A DNA stretch of 30,936 nt from UBA4572 sp049965515 (GCA_049965515.1 JBMFWG010000024.1:1-30936); one strand, 5' to 3'; counted from the stretch's first letter, positions 16,080 to 25,267 are shown. The notes: generated by a model not told the origin, from the sequence alone. Program-made: numbers and translations.

Positions 16080-17147
16080 TTACCGGGCCGTGCCGAAGAC
16101 CCGCATGATATCGTTATAGAACGCAAAGACCATCACTGTGAGCAGGATCACAAATCCCAGCTGCATGGAAAGCTCCCGCACCCGCATCGAGGGCGGACGT
16201 CTCAGGAGACCCTCCACAGCCAGGAAGAGCAGGTGTCCTCCATCGAGGACAGGGATGGGGAGGAGATTCATGACCCCCAATGTCACGCTCACAAACCCCA
16301 TGAAGAACAGGAGGTTCGACACCCCTGACTTGGCTGCCTTGGCGGACATCTGGGCGATCAGGATCGGTCCCCCCAGATTCTTGGGAGAAACCTCTCCCGC
16401 CACCATCTTCCAGAGAGAGACCAGGTTGATCGAGGCGATGTTCCATGTCTTGATCATTGCCATTCCCAGACCCTCTGAAAATCCGTACCTGAGGGTGGTA
16501 AAGCTTCCGGAAGGCCCCACGCCGATCTTCCCCTGGCGCTCGGCTTCCCCGAAGAGGTTTTTTCCGGATTCAACCCGCGGAACGAGAGTGAAGCTCAATG
16601 GCTGACTCCCCCGCAGGATTCCGATGACAACGGATTGCCCCCCCCGGTGTTCGATCATATGCCTCAGATCATCCCAGCGGGCAATTTTAACTCCATCGAC
16701 AGAGGTGATCCGGTCCCCCTTCATGAGCCCGGCCGACTGGGCAGGTGACCCCGGAAGGACCTGGCCAACAACGGCCTCCATGACCGGGAATCCCGTCCAG
16801 TAAACGGCTGAGAAAAGAAGAATCGCCAACAGGAAATTGGCGACAGGCCCCGCCGCCGCAATGCCCATTCGCCGGGAGACGGAGAGGGCCGCAAAGGAGC
16901 GGGGACGATCTTCCGGCGCCACCTTTTCAGGATCGGTCTCACCCAGCATCTTGACGTAGCCGCCGAGGGGAATCCAGGAAACACGGTACTCGGTTTCGCC
17001 GACGGTCTTGGAAAAGATCGGGGGACCGAATCCCACCGAAAACTTTTCGATCTTCACGCCAAAGCGCCGGGCCACAAGAAAATGTCCCAGCTCATGAATG
17101 AGAATCAGAACACCGATGACAAGGATGAAGGAGAGAACGGCACTCAC
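16080..17147 (-). CDS. rseP: Site-2 intramembrane zinc metalloprotease RseP
   Basis: RseP cuts anti-sigma factors and leftover signal peptides inside the inner membrane. The HEXXH zinc site is His18-His22 (LIHELGHF), the third ligand region is NLLPIPVLDGGHLL, and a PDZ domain lies between (about residues 110-190, with GSPAQSAGLMKGDRITSVDG). Hydrophobic segments at both ends fit four membrane passes. The frame can start at TTG 17153, but AAAGG is only two bases from it and eight bases from the GTG at 17147, so I prefer GTG. It sits between dxr and ispG, a usual position. Confidence 0.95.
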   Translation of the reverse strand: MSAVLSFILVIGVLILIHELGHFLVARRFGVKIEKFSVGFGPPIFSKTVGETEYRVSWIPLGGYVKMLGETDPEKVAPEDRPRSFAALSVSRRMGIAAAGPVANFLLAILLFSAVYWTGFPVMEAVVGQVLPGSPAQSAGLMKGDRITSVDGVKIARWDDLRHMIEHRGGQSVVIGILRGSQPLSFTLVPRVESGKNLFGEAERQGKIGVGPSGSFTTLRYGFSEGLGMAMIKTWNIASINLVSLWKMVAGEVSPKNLGGPILIAQMSAKAAKSGVSNLLFFMGFVSVTLGVMNLLPIPVLDGGHLLFLAVEGLLRRPPSMRVRELSMQLGFVILLTVMVFAFYNDIMRVFGTAR

Positions 17148-17177
17148 GTACAACGCCTTTCTATGGGGTCAAAGGGA

Positions 17178-18398
17178 TCAGTGTCGGGCGGCAGGAAGCA
17201 GCGTCGCCGGGGATTCTTCCTTACGACTGACGGCGTCCTTGGCCAGAGATGTCGCCCGGGCCACCGCCTCCCGGATCTCGGCAAGGGAGCCAGGAATCCG
17301 CTCTGGCGCCTTGTCGAGGACCCTTTCCCAAAGGTCGAAGATATCCGTAAAAGAAATCCTGCCCGCCAGAAAGGCCGCCACGGCAACCTCGTTGGCCATG
17401 TTCAGGTAAAGGGCTCCCTGACCCGGACGGGAAATCGACCGGGCCGCCAGACGTATGGCCGGAAAGGTCTCATGGTCGGGAGCAAAAAAGGTCAGCTGTC
17501 CCGTAGCGACCAGATCAAGAAAGGGGACTCCCACCTGCAGGCGCTCTTCACCCGAGAGGGCATAGGCAATGGGGCCCTTCATGTCGGGGACCCCCATCTG
17601 TGCCAGCACGGAAGCATCACGAAGCTCCACAAGGGAATGAATGATGCTTTGGCGATGGACCACCACCTCAATCCGGTCGGCGGGAACGTCAAAGAGCCAG
17701 CGCGCCTCGATCATTTCGAGCCCCTTGTTCAGAAGCGTCGCCGAGTCGATGGTGATTTTCGGGCCCATCTTCCATGTCGGATGATTCAGGGCCTGATCCC
17801 GCGTCACCCTTTCGAGATCCTTCCGGTTCTTTCCAAAGAAGGGGCCACCGCTGGCCGTGAGAATCAGGCGGCGGACATCGCTCCAACGGTGTCCCGCCAT
17901 CGCCTGGTAAATCGCGCTGTGTTCGGAGTCGACAGGAACGAGGCGGGCCCCCTTCTCTCTGACCCGGTCGATAACCGTCTGTCCGCCCACAACGAGAGTT
18001 TCCTTGTTCGCCAGGGCCACGGTTCGGCCCGGGAAGATCCCCTCCCAGGTCGGGGAAAGACCGGCTTCCCCCACGATGGCCGAGAGAAGGACCTCGGCGC
18101 TCTGAAGGGAAGCCACTTCACAGGCCCCCTCCTCCCCGGCAACGACCCGGATCCCGGAGCCGGAAAGACTTGAACTGACCTCTGAATAGAGGCTTTTATC
18201 GACCGACAACATTTCCGGGCAAAATTCCCGGGCCTGGAGAAGAATCAGTTCGAGATTTTTTCCACAGGCCAAGCCTCGCACCCGGAATCTGTCGGGATGG
18301 GCCCGGACAATATCGAGGGCAGAACGTCCGATCGATCCCGTGGAGCCCAGGATCGAAAGGCCTGTCGCCTTTCTGGAAGTTAGTGCATCACTGGTCAC
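17178..18398 (-). CDS. dxr: 1-deoxy-D-xylulose 5-phosphate reductoisomerase
   Basis: Dxr makes MEP from DXP, the committed step of non-mevalonate isoprenoid synthesis. The NADPH loop ILGSTGSIGRS is near the start, SEHSAIYQ carries substrate and metal contacts, and TIDSATLLNKGLEMIEARWLF is the conserved active-site helix. Length 406 is normal. The start is GTG with GGGAGG 8 bases upstream. The 42-bp gap to cdsA contains a run of nine G on the coding strand. Confidence 0.96.
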   Translation of the reverse strand: MTSDALTSRKATGLSILGSTGSIGRSALDIVRAHPDRFRVRGLACGKNLELILLQAREFCPEMLSVDKSLYSEVSSSLSGSGIRVVAGEEGACEVASLQSAEVLLSAIVGEAGLSPTWEGIFPGRTVALANKETLVVGGQTVIDRVREKGARLVPVDSEHSAIYQAMAGHRWSDVRRLILTASGGPFFGKNRKDLERVTRDQALNHPTWKMGPKITIDSATLLNKGLEMIEARWLFDVPADRIEVVVHRQSIIHSLVELRDASVLAQMGVPDMKGPIAYALSGEERLQVGVPFLDLVATGQLTFFAPDHETFPAIRLAARSISRPGQGALYLNMANEVAVAAFLAGRISFTDIFDLWERVLDKAPERIPGSLAEIREAVARATSLAKDAVSRKEESPATLLPAARH

Positions 18399-18440
18399 GA
18401 GATTTTCCTCCCGACGATTCTCCCCCCCCCGGAGGGACGA

Positions 18441-19274
18441 TCAGACGATGACGGGGGAGCTGAGCCCCACATAAAAGATCAAAAATGCATAAAGGACAGG
18501 GGCGTTAAAAAGCAGACTGTCGACCTTGTCGAGCATCCCGCCATGCCCCGGAAGAAAGTGGCCAGAATCCTTGACTCCTGCCTGCCGTTTGAAGGCCGAC
18601 TCTACAAGGTCCCCCAACTGTCCGGACACAGAGAGGGTCAATCCCAGCCAGAACATCTCGGTTCGGGATGTGGGCCCCGGAAGCCAGGGCGCCGCCGCCA
18701 CACTCGACAGGATCCCGACCAGGGCCCCTCCCACAGCACCCTCCCATGTTTTTTTCGGGGAGATCTGTGGCGCCATACTGTGGCGGCCGAATACCTTTCC
18801 CACAAAATATCCCCCGGCATCGACAATCCATGTCATGGCCAGAAGATACAGAATCCATTGACTTCCTCCAGGGATTCCCCGGATCAGAAGGAGCGTCCCC
18901 AGAAGAAAGGGGATATAAACGATTCCCAGCCACACAACCGGCAGGTGAATCATGCGGGAGATCCCTCCCGAAAGGAGAGTGCCTCCCATAACCGTCAGGA
19001 GGAGCAAGGCGGCGACCGCTTCGAGAGTCTCGGGCGGAACCGCTCCCGTGCTTTTTAAATAGATCACATACAGAAAACCGGCCCCTGCCGTGAGACCCAA
19101 CCACGTTCCGCTGTCAAAGGGAAGATCCGGAAAGAGGCGATAGAACTCATACTGGGCGAGAACGACCAAAAGGGCCAACACCAGAAAAAAGTGAAGGGGC
19201 TGGGCCCATAGAACAAGAGCCACAATCAGGGGAATGGCGATCCCGGCAACGATCAGACGCCGAACGAGCTCCAT
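18441..19274 (-). CDS. cdsA: Phosphatidate cytidylyltransferase (CDP-diglyceride synthase)
   Basis: CdsA makes CDP-diacylglycerol from phosphatidic acid and CTP in the inner membrane. The 277-residue protein is strongly hydrophobic. It ends with the family signature (residues 226-252: SAFKRQAGVKDSG then PGHGGMLDKVD), in which the usual DR before the last Asp reads DK. The ATG at 19274 shares one base with the uppS stop (TGATG); an open frame reaching 19442 is antiphase to uppS. The uppS-cdsA-dxr-rseP order is common in bacteria. Confidence 0.95.
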   Translation of the reverse strand: MELVRRLIVAGIAIPLIVALVLWAQPLHFFLVLALLVVLAQYEFYRLFPDLPFDSGTWLGLTAGAGFLYVIYLKSTGAVPPETLEAVAALLLLTVMGGTLLSGGISRMIHLPVVWLGIVYIPFLLGTLLLIRGIPGGSQWILYLLAMTWIVDAGGYFVGKVFGRHSMAPQISPKKTWEGAVGGALVGILSSVAAAPWLPGPTSRTEMFWLGLTLSVSGQLGDLVESAFKRQAGVKDSGHFLPGHGGMLDKVDSLLFNAPVLYAFLIFYVGLSSPVIV

Positions 19275-20065
19275 CAGACCGTCCCCGCTTCGGGGCCATC
19301 CACCCCGGACGGACTTTCCCCTTCCGCGCCAAAACGTCGCTGGCGCTCCTGATAGTCCATAAGGGCCCTCTTGAGATTCTCTTCCCCGAAATCGGGCCAG
19401 AGGACCGAGTCGAAAAACAGCTCCGTGTAGGCGATCTGCCAAAGGAGAAAATTGCTGATGCGATGCTCTCCGCTGGTCCGGACGAGAAGATCCGGAGGAG
19501 GAACCCCCGCGGTATCGAGATAGCCGTCAAAGGCCTCCTCGGAGAGAATATCCGGCTGAACCACTCCTTTTTGAACATCCACAGCAAATCGTCGGATTGC
19601 CGCCAGAATTTCCTCCCGACCGGAATAAGAGAGTGCAAGAATGAGATCCATGGCCTTCCCTTCCCGGGTACTGTTCTCAACGGCCTCGATCCTTTTGGCC
19701 ACCGAGAGGGGAAGCCGGGAGCGGTTTCCGATGGTGCGGAACCGGATCGACTTCTCCTTCATCAGGGCCTCCTCCGCATCGAGATAGTCTTCGAGAAGGG
19801 CCATAAGCGCATCCACTTCAGGACGGGATCTTTTCCAATTTTCCCACGAGAATGCATAGAGGGTCAAATAACGGATGCCCCAGGCCCGACAGGCCGAGAC
19901 AGTTCGTCTCACCGCCTGAGCCCCCTGTCTGTGGCCGGCCACGCGGGGAAGCAGGCGTTTTTTTGCCCAGCGCCCGTTTCCGTCCATGATAATCGCAAGA
20001 TGGACCGGCGGCTTGAGAAGCCAGGAAGGAGGCTCTTCTATCCATCGGTCGGCGGAGAGGCTCAT
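19274..20065 (-). CDS. uppS: Undecaprenyl diphosphate synthase (cis-prenyltransferase)
   Basis: UppS adds eight isoprene units to farnesyl diphosphate to make the lipid carrier for cell wall and O-antigen synthesis. The opening block HLAIIMDGNGRWAKKR holds the catalytic Asp28, followed by GHRQGAQAVR. LTLYAFSWENWKR and DLLVRTSGEHRISNFLLWQ contain the other conserved residues. Length is 263. The ATG overlaps the stop of the preceding 668-residue gene as ATGA, tying that unknown gene to envelope synthesis. Confidence 0.96.
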   Translation of the reverse strand: MSLSADRWIEEPPSWLLKPPVHLAIIMDGNGRWAKKRLLPRVAGHRQGAQAVRRTVSACRAWGIRYLTLYAFSWENWKRSRPEVDALMALLEDYLDAEEALMKEKSIRFRTIGNRSRLPLSVAKRIEAVENSTREGKAMDLILALSYSGREEILAAIRRFAVDVQKGVVQPDILSEEAFDGYLDTAGVPPPDLLVRTSGEHRISNFLLWQIAYTELFFDSVLWPDFGEENLKRALMDYQERQRRFGAEGESPSGVDGPEAGTV

Positions 20066-22068
20066 CGTCCTGTCCGACTCCCTTCCGGTCTGTTTGTAAG
20101 GGCAGGCCTATGTCCGGACGGTTCGATGGCCTGACTGACCTCTTTAGGCAGGGCAAAGAAAAGGATCGACCCTTCCTTCACGATCAGGTTCTGGATGTTC
20201 ATGAAGTTGAAGACAGGCTCGGTTCCCACTTCGAGGAGCGGTTGGCCGGTCTTGCGGTCGGCGACAATGGCGATATCCCGGATGAAGTTTTTCACTCGGG
20301 TCAGCTCCCCCAAAAGGACCCAGTTGACGCCAGTCCAGCGGTAGAAATAGACCTGACCGTACTGAAAACCCTGGAAATTCCCGAACCCCGAGGACATCGG
20401 AATATTCTTGTAGACTATGGCCACGGGACGGCCCGAATCCTTCTCCGGAGTCAGAATCAGGATCCGGCCCTTCACGCGAACACTCCGGGACTGGACAGGG
20501 AGCAGGGCATGAGGCCGACCGAAGACAAAGTGGTTGGAGTAACCTCCGAGAAAGATGGGACTTTTAAACCGCAGGTCTCCCCGGCTGTCATAGTACTCGA
20601 GGTGATTGTCCGCGGCGATCTTGAGGAAGGCATTCTGTGTCCCGGTCCGAACAGGCTGGGTTCCGAGAAGGGTGATGACCTTGGGCCACGGGACGGCCGC
20701 TCCTTTTTCAAAATGGTCAAGCTTCCAGCGGAGAAAGTGAATGTGGCCAAGAAAGGCCTTGTTCACCCCCATGCGCTGGGCGATAAGACGGCTCGTTCCG
20801 TCGGAGAGCCTGACGATGCGGATATACCAGGGAAGATGTTTGGCGATCCGGTGAAAGGTCTTCCCGTCGTAATCGAGGACGTAGGAGTCGGGGGCCCCAC
20901 CCACGATGTTGGTGACCGCCACCTGATCGACCCCCGGATGGTCCTTGTCGGGAGGAATGACCGGTCCGACGGAGATGAAGACATGGCGATTGCCCCCCAC
21001 CCGGGCATCAGACTCCCGGTAATGTGTCCGGATCCGGTTGCTTCCGATGCTTCCCACGATGATTCTTCGCCCATCGGAGAGCACGGTGACCGGACCAGTC
21101 CCGGGAATGAGGTGCCCTTCACCGAGAAAGAAGGGGATCAGGGGAATCTTGACGGACCGGACAGGAACCGAGAGGGGGGGAAGTTTGGCGGCATGGAGAT
21201 CCGGAGAGGCTCCGGCCAGGAGCGATCCCCCGGTCAGGCTTCCGGAAAGAGGATGGACCCCCTCGAGAATTGTGTGGAGCGTAAAGGCCTTCTTGCCGGT
21301 AATGGCTCCGTCCACATCCAGGTCAATCACGACCTGATCCCCGAGAAGGGTCGTATCGACCAGAACCAGTCCCTGGGCCCCGAGATTCTTGGCCAGAGCG
21401 ACCCGGTAGGCCGGATCCTTCAGCGACCCCTTGCCCATCTTTCTCATGGCAAGATCAACGCGGAAGGGATCCACGACAGTGAATCGTCCTGACTTTCCGA
21501 TGGCCCTTGTGAGGTGGCTCATCACAGCCAGGTCGGCATAGCGGGAGGCGGGAACCAGGGCAATCCGGACAAGAGAGGCGGGAAGCCGGTAATTATCTCC
21601 GGAGCGGACCACCCCGGCACCTTGAAAAATGCCCCGGGAGCTGTGCGCTTCGACTGATCGCACTTCGACCCACCCCACCTTTTCCTCCCGGTGGCCAATG
21701 ACAATTCCAGTATAGAAGTCGCGAAAAGCGGGGCCCGGACGATAGATCATGACCATGGTCCCAGGAAAGAATCCCGCATCCTCGCCATGGTCAAGGGTGA
21801 CCTGCCCTCCCGAGCCAACCTCCGTGACGTGGCCCTCCACCGGGGGATAGAAGGTCTTCAGGATATTGACGACATCCCGGGCCCGGGCGGTAGTCTCCAC
21901 CACCCCGGAGGAGACCGCCGGAAGGGGGGAGGCGATGGGAGGAGGCGTGGCATCAGAACGATCCGCAAGACCCAAGAAAAAGACGGCACAACCCAGAAAA
22001 CAAGCGAGGATCGCCGTAAAACGCCTCCGTTTGAATGATGCGACGGAGCTGGTGTGAATGGAAGTCAA
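20062..22068 (-). CDS. Exported multidomain protein of unknown function
   Basis: The 668-residue product starts with a basic stretch and a membrane or signal segment (about residues 17-36; a cut near SDA|TPPP is likely), so it acts outside the cytoplasm. Residues about 57-160 look like a small beta domain (YPPVEGHVTEVG, then ALDHGED-type text VTLDHGEDAGFFPGTMVMI), similar in style to the C-terminal domain of FlgT. Residues about 164-250 resemble the TolB-N/CsgG fold (AIGKSGRFTVVDPFRVD, then LAKNLGAQGLVLV). From about 370 on, repeated strands such as NHLEYYDSRGDLRF and GQVYFYRWTGVNWVLLGEL suggest an FG-GAP-like propeller. It starts at TTG sharing TTGA with the fhs stop and ends in ATGA with uppS. 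The domain readings are inference; I do not know its function. Confidence 0.75.
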   Translation of the reverse strand: MTSIHTSSVASFKRRRFTAILACFLGCAVFFLGLADRSDATPPPIASPLPAVSSGVVETTARARDVVNILKTFYPPVEGHVTEVGSGGQVTLDHGEDAGFFPGTMVMIYRPGPAFRDFYTGIVIGHREEKVGWVEVRSVEAHSSRGIFQGAGVVRSGDNYRLPASLVRIALVPASRYADLAVMSHLTRAIGKSGRFTVVDPFRVDLAMRKMGKGSLKDPAYRVALAKNLGAQGLVLVDTTLLGDQVVIDLDVDGAITGKKAFTLHTILEGVHPLSGSLTGGSLLAGASPDLHAAKLPPLSVPVRSVKIPLIPFFLGEGHLIPGTGPVTVLSDGRRIIVGSIGSNRIRTHYRESDARVGGNRHVFISVGPVIPPDKDHPGVDQVAVTNIVGGAPDSYVLDYDGKTFHRIAKHLPWYIRIVRLSDGTSRLIAQRMGVNKAFLGHIHFLRWKLDHFEKGAAVPWPKVITLLGTQPVRTGTQNAFLKIAADNHLEYYDSRGDLRFKSPIFLGGYSNHFVFGRPHALLPVQSRSVRVKGRILILTPEKDSGRPVAIVYKNIPMSSGFGNFQGFQYGQVYFYRWTGVNWVLLGELTRVKNFIRDIAIVADRKTGQPLLEVGTEPVFNFMNIQNLIVKEGSILFFALPKEVSQAIEPSGHRPALTNRPEGSRTGR

Positions 22069-23753
22069 AGGATCCCCGCGATCTCGCCCTCGGCCGTCAG
22101 GCCAATGCGGGCAAAAGCCGGATCGGAAGGCAGACCCGGCATCGTTTGAGTCTCTCCGGCGATAGCCAGGACAAAGCCCGCTCCCGTGAGAACCCGGATC
22201 TCCCGGATGGGAAAGGCAAAGCCGGAGGGTGAATTTTTCAGGGCCGGGTCATGAGAGAGAGAGGCCCAGGTCTTGGCAATACAGACAGGGAAACCGGCCG
22301 CTTCGCTTCTGTCAATGCGGGCCAGGTCGGCTTTGGCCCCTTCGGACCAGACGACTGATCCGGCCCCGTAAATTTTTGTGGCGATCGTCACAATTTTCTC
22401 ATCGACGGGCATCTCCAGAGGGTAGAGAGGACGCAAGGGCCGCGACTCTCTTTTGGGATCCTCCGAAGCGGCCAGCACAGCGGCGGCCAAATCCTTCGCT
22501 CCAGCCCCTCCATCCCGGAAGTGGGTCGAGACAACCGCATCATGAGCACCGCAGGAGAGGGCCGCCTCCCGGATTGCCCGGACCTCCTCCTCACTGTCCC
22601 CTTCCCCGCTGTTGATGGCGACGACGACAGGCACCTCAAACTGCCGAAGGATGCCCACATGGCGAACCATATTGGCAAGCCCCTCCTTGAGGGCCGGAAG
22701 GTTGGGACGGGAAAGCTCCGGCGGAAGTGCTCGACCCTGCCGGACCTCTCCCACCCCGCCATGCATCCGAAGACCCCGGGCAGTGACGACAAGGACAGCC
22801 ACATCGGGACCCCGCCCCAGAACCCGACATTTGATGTCGAAGAACTTCTCTCCCCCGAGATCCGACCCGAACCCGGCTTCCGTCACCACACAGTCGGCCG
22901 TGGCCAACGCTACACGATCGCCGAGAACAGAGCTGTTGCCGTGGGCAATGTTGGCAAAGGGAGATCCATGGATGATCGCGGGAGTTCCCTCGCTCGTCTG
23001 CATGAGATTTGGCCAGAGCGCCTCGCGCAGAAGGGCGGTCATGGCGCCATCGACCCGAAGATCGGCCGCCGTCAGGGGTCTCCCTTGCCGGGTCCGTCCG
23101 AAGGTGACCCGCGAAATCCTCTTCCCCAGATCCTCCCAGGAGACCGAAAGGGCAAGAATGGCCATGATCTCACTCGCCACAGCGATCTCGAATCGGCTCT
23201 CCCGGGGAATCCCGAAGCCGGGTCCTCCAAGCCCCACAACGACCCGCCGCAGGGCTCGGTCATTGAGGTCGACCACCCGGCTCCAGCTGACCGTCAGGGG
23301 ATCGATATCGAGGGGATTTCCGTGGTGGAGAGAGTTGTCGATAGCGGCGGAAAGAAGATTATGCGCTGCCGCAACGGCATGAATATCTCCGGTCAGATGG
23401 AGGTTCAGCACGGTCGACGGCTCCACCGTTGCGCGTCCTCCTCCGGCCCCTCCCCCCTTGATTCCAAAAACAGGCCCCATGGAGGGCTGTCTCAGGGTCA
23501 CCACAGACTTCTTTCCCAGACGTGACAGACCCATGGCCAGACCGATCGATGTCGTCGTCTTGCCCTCACCTGCAGGAGTTGGCGTCATCCCGGATACAAG
23601 AATGTAGCGCGCCGAAAGGCGGCTATTTTTTCCAGCAAAGCGGGGATCGATCTTTCCCCGTCCCGGACCATAGGGGTGAAAGGACTCTTCGGGGATTCCC
23701 AGATCCCGGACAACGCGAAAGAGATCGACATGCGACACAGCAGGGTCTGACAA
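22065..23753 (-). CDS. fhs: Formate--tetrahydrofolate ligase
   Basis: Fhs joins formate to tetrahydrofolate using ATP, giving 10-formyl-THF for purine and formyl-Met synthesis or for C1 assimilation. The 562-residue protein has the nucleotide loop TPTPAGEGKTTT (residues 57-68), KGGGAGGGRATVEP, LTGDIHAVAAAHNLL and the Gly-rich FGSDLGGEKFFDIKCR. The start is TTG, 9 bases after AGGAG; no better start is visible. A 185-bp gap separates it from tatC. This is the most likely place for a promoter within the minus-strand array, though I cannot point to clear boxes and see no known riboswitch. Confidence 0.96.
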   Translation of the reverse strand: MSDPAVSHVDLFRVVRDLGIPEESFHPYGPGRGKIDPRFAGKNSRLSARYILVSGMTPTPAGEGKTTTSIGLAMGLSRLGKKSVVTLRQPSMGPVFGIKGGGAGGGRATVEPSTVLNLHLTGDIHAVAAAHNLLSAAIDNSLHHGNPLDIDPLTVSWSRVVDLNDRALRRVVVGLGGPGFGIPRESRFEIAVASEIMAILALSVSWEDLGKRISRVTFGRTRQGRPLTAADLRVDGAMTALLREALWPNLMQTSEGTPAIIHGSPFANIAHGNSSVLGDRVALATADCVVTEAGFGSDLGGEKFFDIKCRVLGRGPDVAVLVVTARGLRMHGGVGEVRQGRALPPELSRPNLPALKEGLANMVRHVGILRQFEVPVVVAINSGEGDSEEEVRAIREAALSCGAHDAVVSTHFRDGGAGAKDLAAAVLAASEDPKRESRPLRPLYPLEMPVDEKIVTIATKIYGAGSVVWSEGAKADLARIDRSEAAGFPVCIAKTWASLSHDPALKNSPSGFAFPIREIRVLTGAGFVLAIAGETQTMPGLPSDPAFARIGLTAEGEIAGIL

Positions 23754-23938
23754 AGAAAACAGCTCCTTATTTTTCTTACTTATGGAAATATCCGGCCGGA
23801 CAGCCGTCGGAAGAATGCGGGCTTACCTTTATGTCTTGGGGCCGATGACCGGAACGCCTCTTCGGACGCCTTCCCCCCCAAATCATTCTCCCGGAAAATG
23901 CAGATATCAGGAAAGAATATCCGATAGACACGGAGGGT

Positions 23939-24733
23939 TCAAGCGCCTTCGGACCCCCCATGACCCGCCGGGGCCTCATGAAATGATGTATCCGCCTCGT
24001 CCCGGCGCCTCTGCTCCTCATGGCGGCTTCTTCGCCGCTCCCCCCAGACAGCCATCAGGATTCCGCCCTCATAGAGAAGAACCAGGGGCAGAAACATGAT
24101 CATCATATTAAGAAAGTCCTGGGTTGGAGAGAGGATCGACGCCAGAACCGCATTTCCTACAATCGCCCCCCGGCGATGAGCCCGGAAAAAGGCGGGGGAG
24201 GTGAGGCCCCGCTCGGTCAGGAAGCCCATGACTACAGGGAGCTCGAAGATCAGTCCAAAAACAAAAAGGAATCGGGTTTCAAAGGAAACCGTACGGTCGA
24301 CCGACATGAATGCCTGGAGTCCCTCGCCGAGCCCGAAGTGGACCAAGAATGAGAGTGCCGTGGGAAGGGCCACATAAAAAGCAAAGGCCACACCGGCGAG
24401 AAAAAAAAGCGTTCCCCCCCCTACCCAAAGCAAAAGCGTCCGTCGTTCTGACTTGTATAGCCCCGGGGAGATAAAAGACCAAAGCTCGAAGAGAAATCCC
24501 GGAAAGGCCAGGATGAGTCCTCCGGCAAAAGCAGTCTTGAGGGTCACCCAAAACGCCTCGGTCGGGGTCGTAAAGACAAGGGGAGTTCCGGCAATTTTTC
24601 CCAGAAAGGAAACCGCCTTCTCGGAAAAGGGAAAGCTGACCAAAAAGCCCAGCCCCAGCCAGACAAGCATGCGCAGGATTCGTCGCCGGAGTTCGACGAG
24701 ATGTCCCATGAACGGGAGAGGGTTTTCGACCAA
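23939..24733 (-). CDS. tatC: Twin-arginine translocase subunit TatC
   Basis: TatC is the signal-peptide receptor of the Tat pathway, which exports folded proteins across the inner membrane. The N-terminal HLVELRRRIL with its conserved Glu is at residues 11-20. FISPGLYKSERR lies in the first periplasmic-side region, and six hydrophobic segments can be traced. The C-tail is charged (residues 230-264). The start I use is TTG at 24733, with only a weak AGAGA upstream. An ATG at 24709 would remove residues usually present before HLVELR. It follows the tatA/B-like gene by 15 bp. Confidence 0.94.
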   Translation of the reverse strand: MVENPLPFMGHLVELRRRILRMLVWLGLGFLVSFPFSEKAVSFLGKIAGTPLVFTTPTEAFWVTLKTAFAGGLILAFPGFLFELWSFISPGLYKSERRTLLLWVGGGTLFFLAGVAFAFYVALPTALSFLVHFGLGEGLQAFMSVDRTVSFETRFLFVFGLIFELPVVMGFLTERGLTSPAFFRAHRRGAIVGNAVLASILSPTQDFLNMMIMFLPLVLLYEGGILMAVWGERRRSRHEEQRRRDEADTSFHEAPAGHGGSEGA

Positions 24734-24748
24734 GGAATTGTCTCTTTG

Positions 24749-25036
24749 CTAGCTTTCTGAGGCAGGGAGCGGCGGCTCCCCCCCTTTTTGATGGCTCTGA
24801 GGAAGGGGATCCCACTCCGTCGGAGGAGAAGGTGTCCCCCCGACAGAAAGGGCGGCATCGGTCATCAGCGTCTCACGGACACCCCTCAATTCCTCGAGAA
24901 CAGGAAGAAACATCCGTCTCAGGGCGACCGCCGCCCGAGCGACACGCTTTGCCACAACAGGCCAATCGGCCGGCTTCACCAGAAGAAGAAAGAGGAGGGC
25001 AATAAACAGAAGGTCGGGCAGGCCGATGCCAAACAT
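24749..25036 (-). CDS. TatA/TatB-family translocase protein (divergent)
   Basis: The 95-residue protein has the TatA/B plan: a short N-terminal membrane helix (MFGIGLPDLLFIALLFLLLV), a Pro hinge, an amphipathic helix (WPVVAKRVARAAVALRR) and an acidic, Pro-rich tail. An acidic residue at position 8 (Asp) matches the Glu8 of E. coli TatB, not the Gln8 of TatA. The hinge reads VKPADWP, so the Phe-Gly usual before the Pro in TatA is replaced. It lies directly before tatC. I lean towards a TatB-like role. The ATG is two bases after the DUF465 stop, so translation is probably coupled. Confidence 0.82.
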   Translation of the reverse strand: MFGIGLPDLLFIALLFLLLVKPADWPVVAKRVARAAVALRRMFLPVLEELRGVRETLMTDAALSVGGTPSPPTEWDPLPQSHQKGGEPPLPASES

Positions 25037-25038
25037 CT

Positions 25039-25251
25039 CTAGGCAGATCCCGATGAATGATCAAGCCATGATTCGCCCTGGATAATCTTCTCTTTCAGAT
25101 CCCGTTTTTCCCACTTGAGTCGGGTCATCTCCCGATTTTCCTCCTCGGTCAGGATCCCCCGCCGGGAGAGTTCGACAAGTCGCGTGTCAAGGGCATCATG
25201 GCGACTCTTCATGGTTTCAATCTCATGACGCTTCTTGGCGATTTCATCCAT
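25039..25251 (-). CDS. DUF465/YdcH-like small coiled-coil protein
   Basis: The 70-residue protein is almost entirely helical and charged. It has the DUF465-like pattern of a central helix hairpin (HDALDTRLVELSRRG, then EEENREMTRLKWEKRDLKEKI), where LKxEKxxLK is the family's mark. No enzymatic residues are seen and the family's function is unknown. AAGGAG lies 8 bases before the ATG. It is packed between rimI (16 bp) and the tatA/B-like gene (2 bp). Confidence 0.75.
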   Translation of the reverse strand: MDEIAKKRHEIETMKSRHDALDTRLVELSRRGILTEEENREMTRLKWEKRDLKEKIIQGESWLDHSSGSA

Positions 25252-25267
25252 CAGAGAGACTCCTTCC

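Noticed and set aside
20110..21492. Long plus-strand frame of 460 codons
   Set aside because: It lies antisense to the 668-residue gene, which has a signal sequence and coupled starts; the plus frame shows no domain pattern.
23754..23938. Possible ZTP (pfl) or folate riboswitch upstream of fhs
   Set aside because: Such motifs often precede fhs, but I could not find their conserved blocks in this gap on the minus strand. A covariance-model search would settle it.
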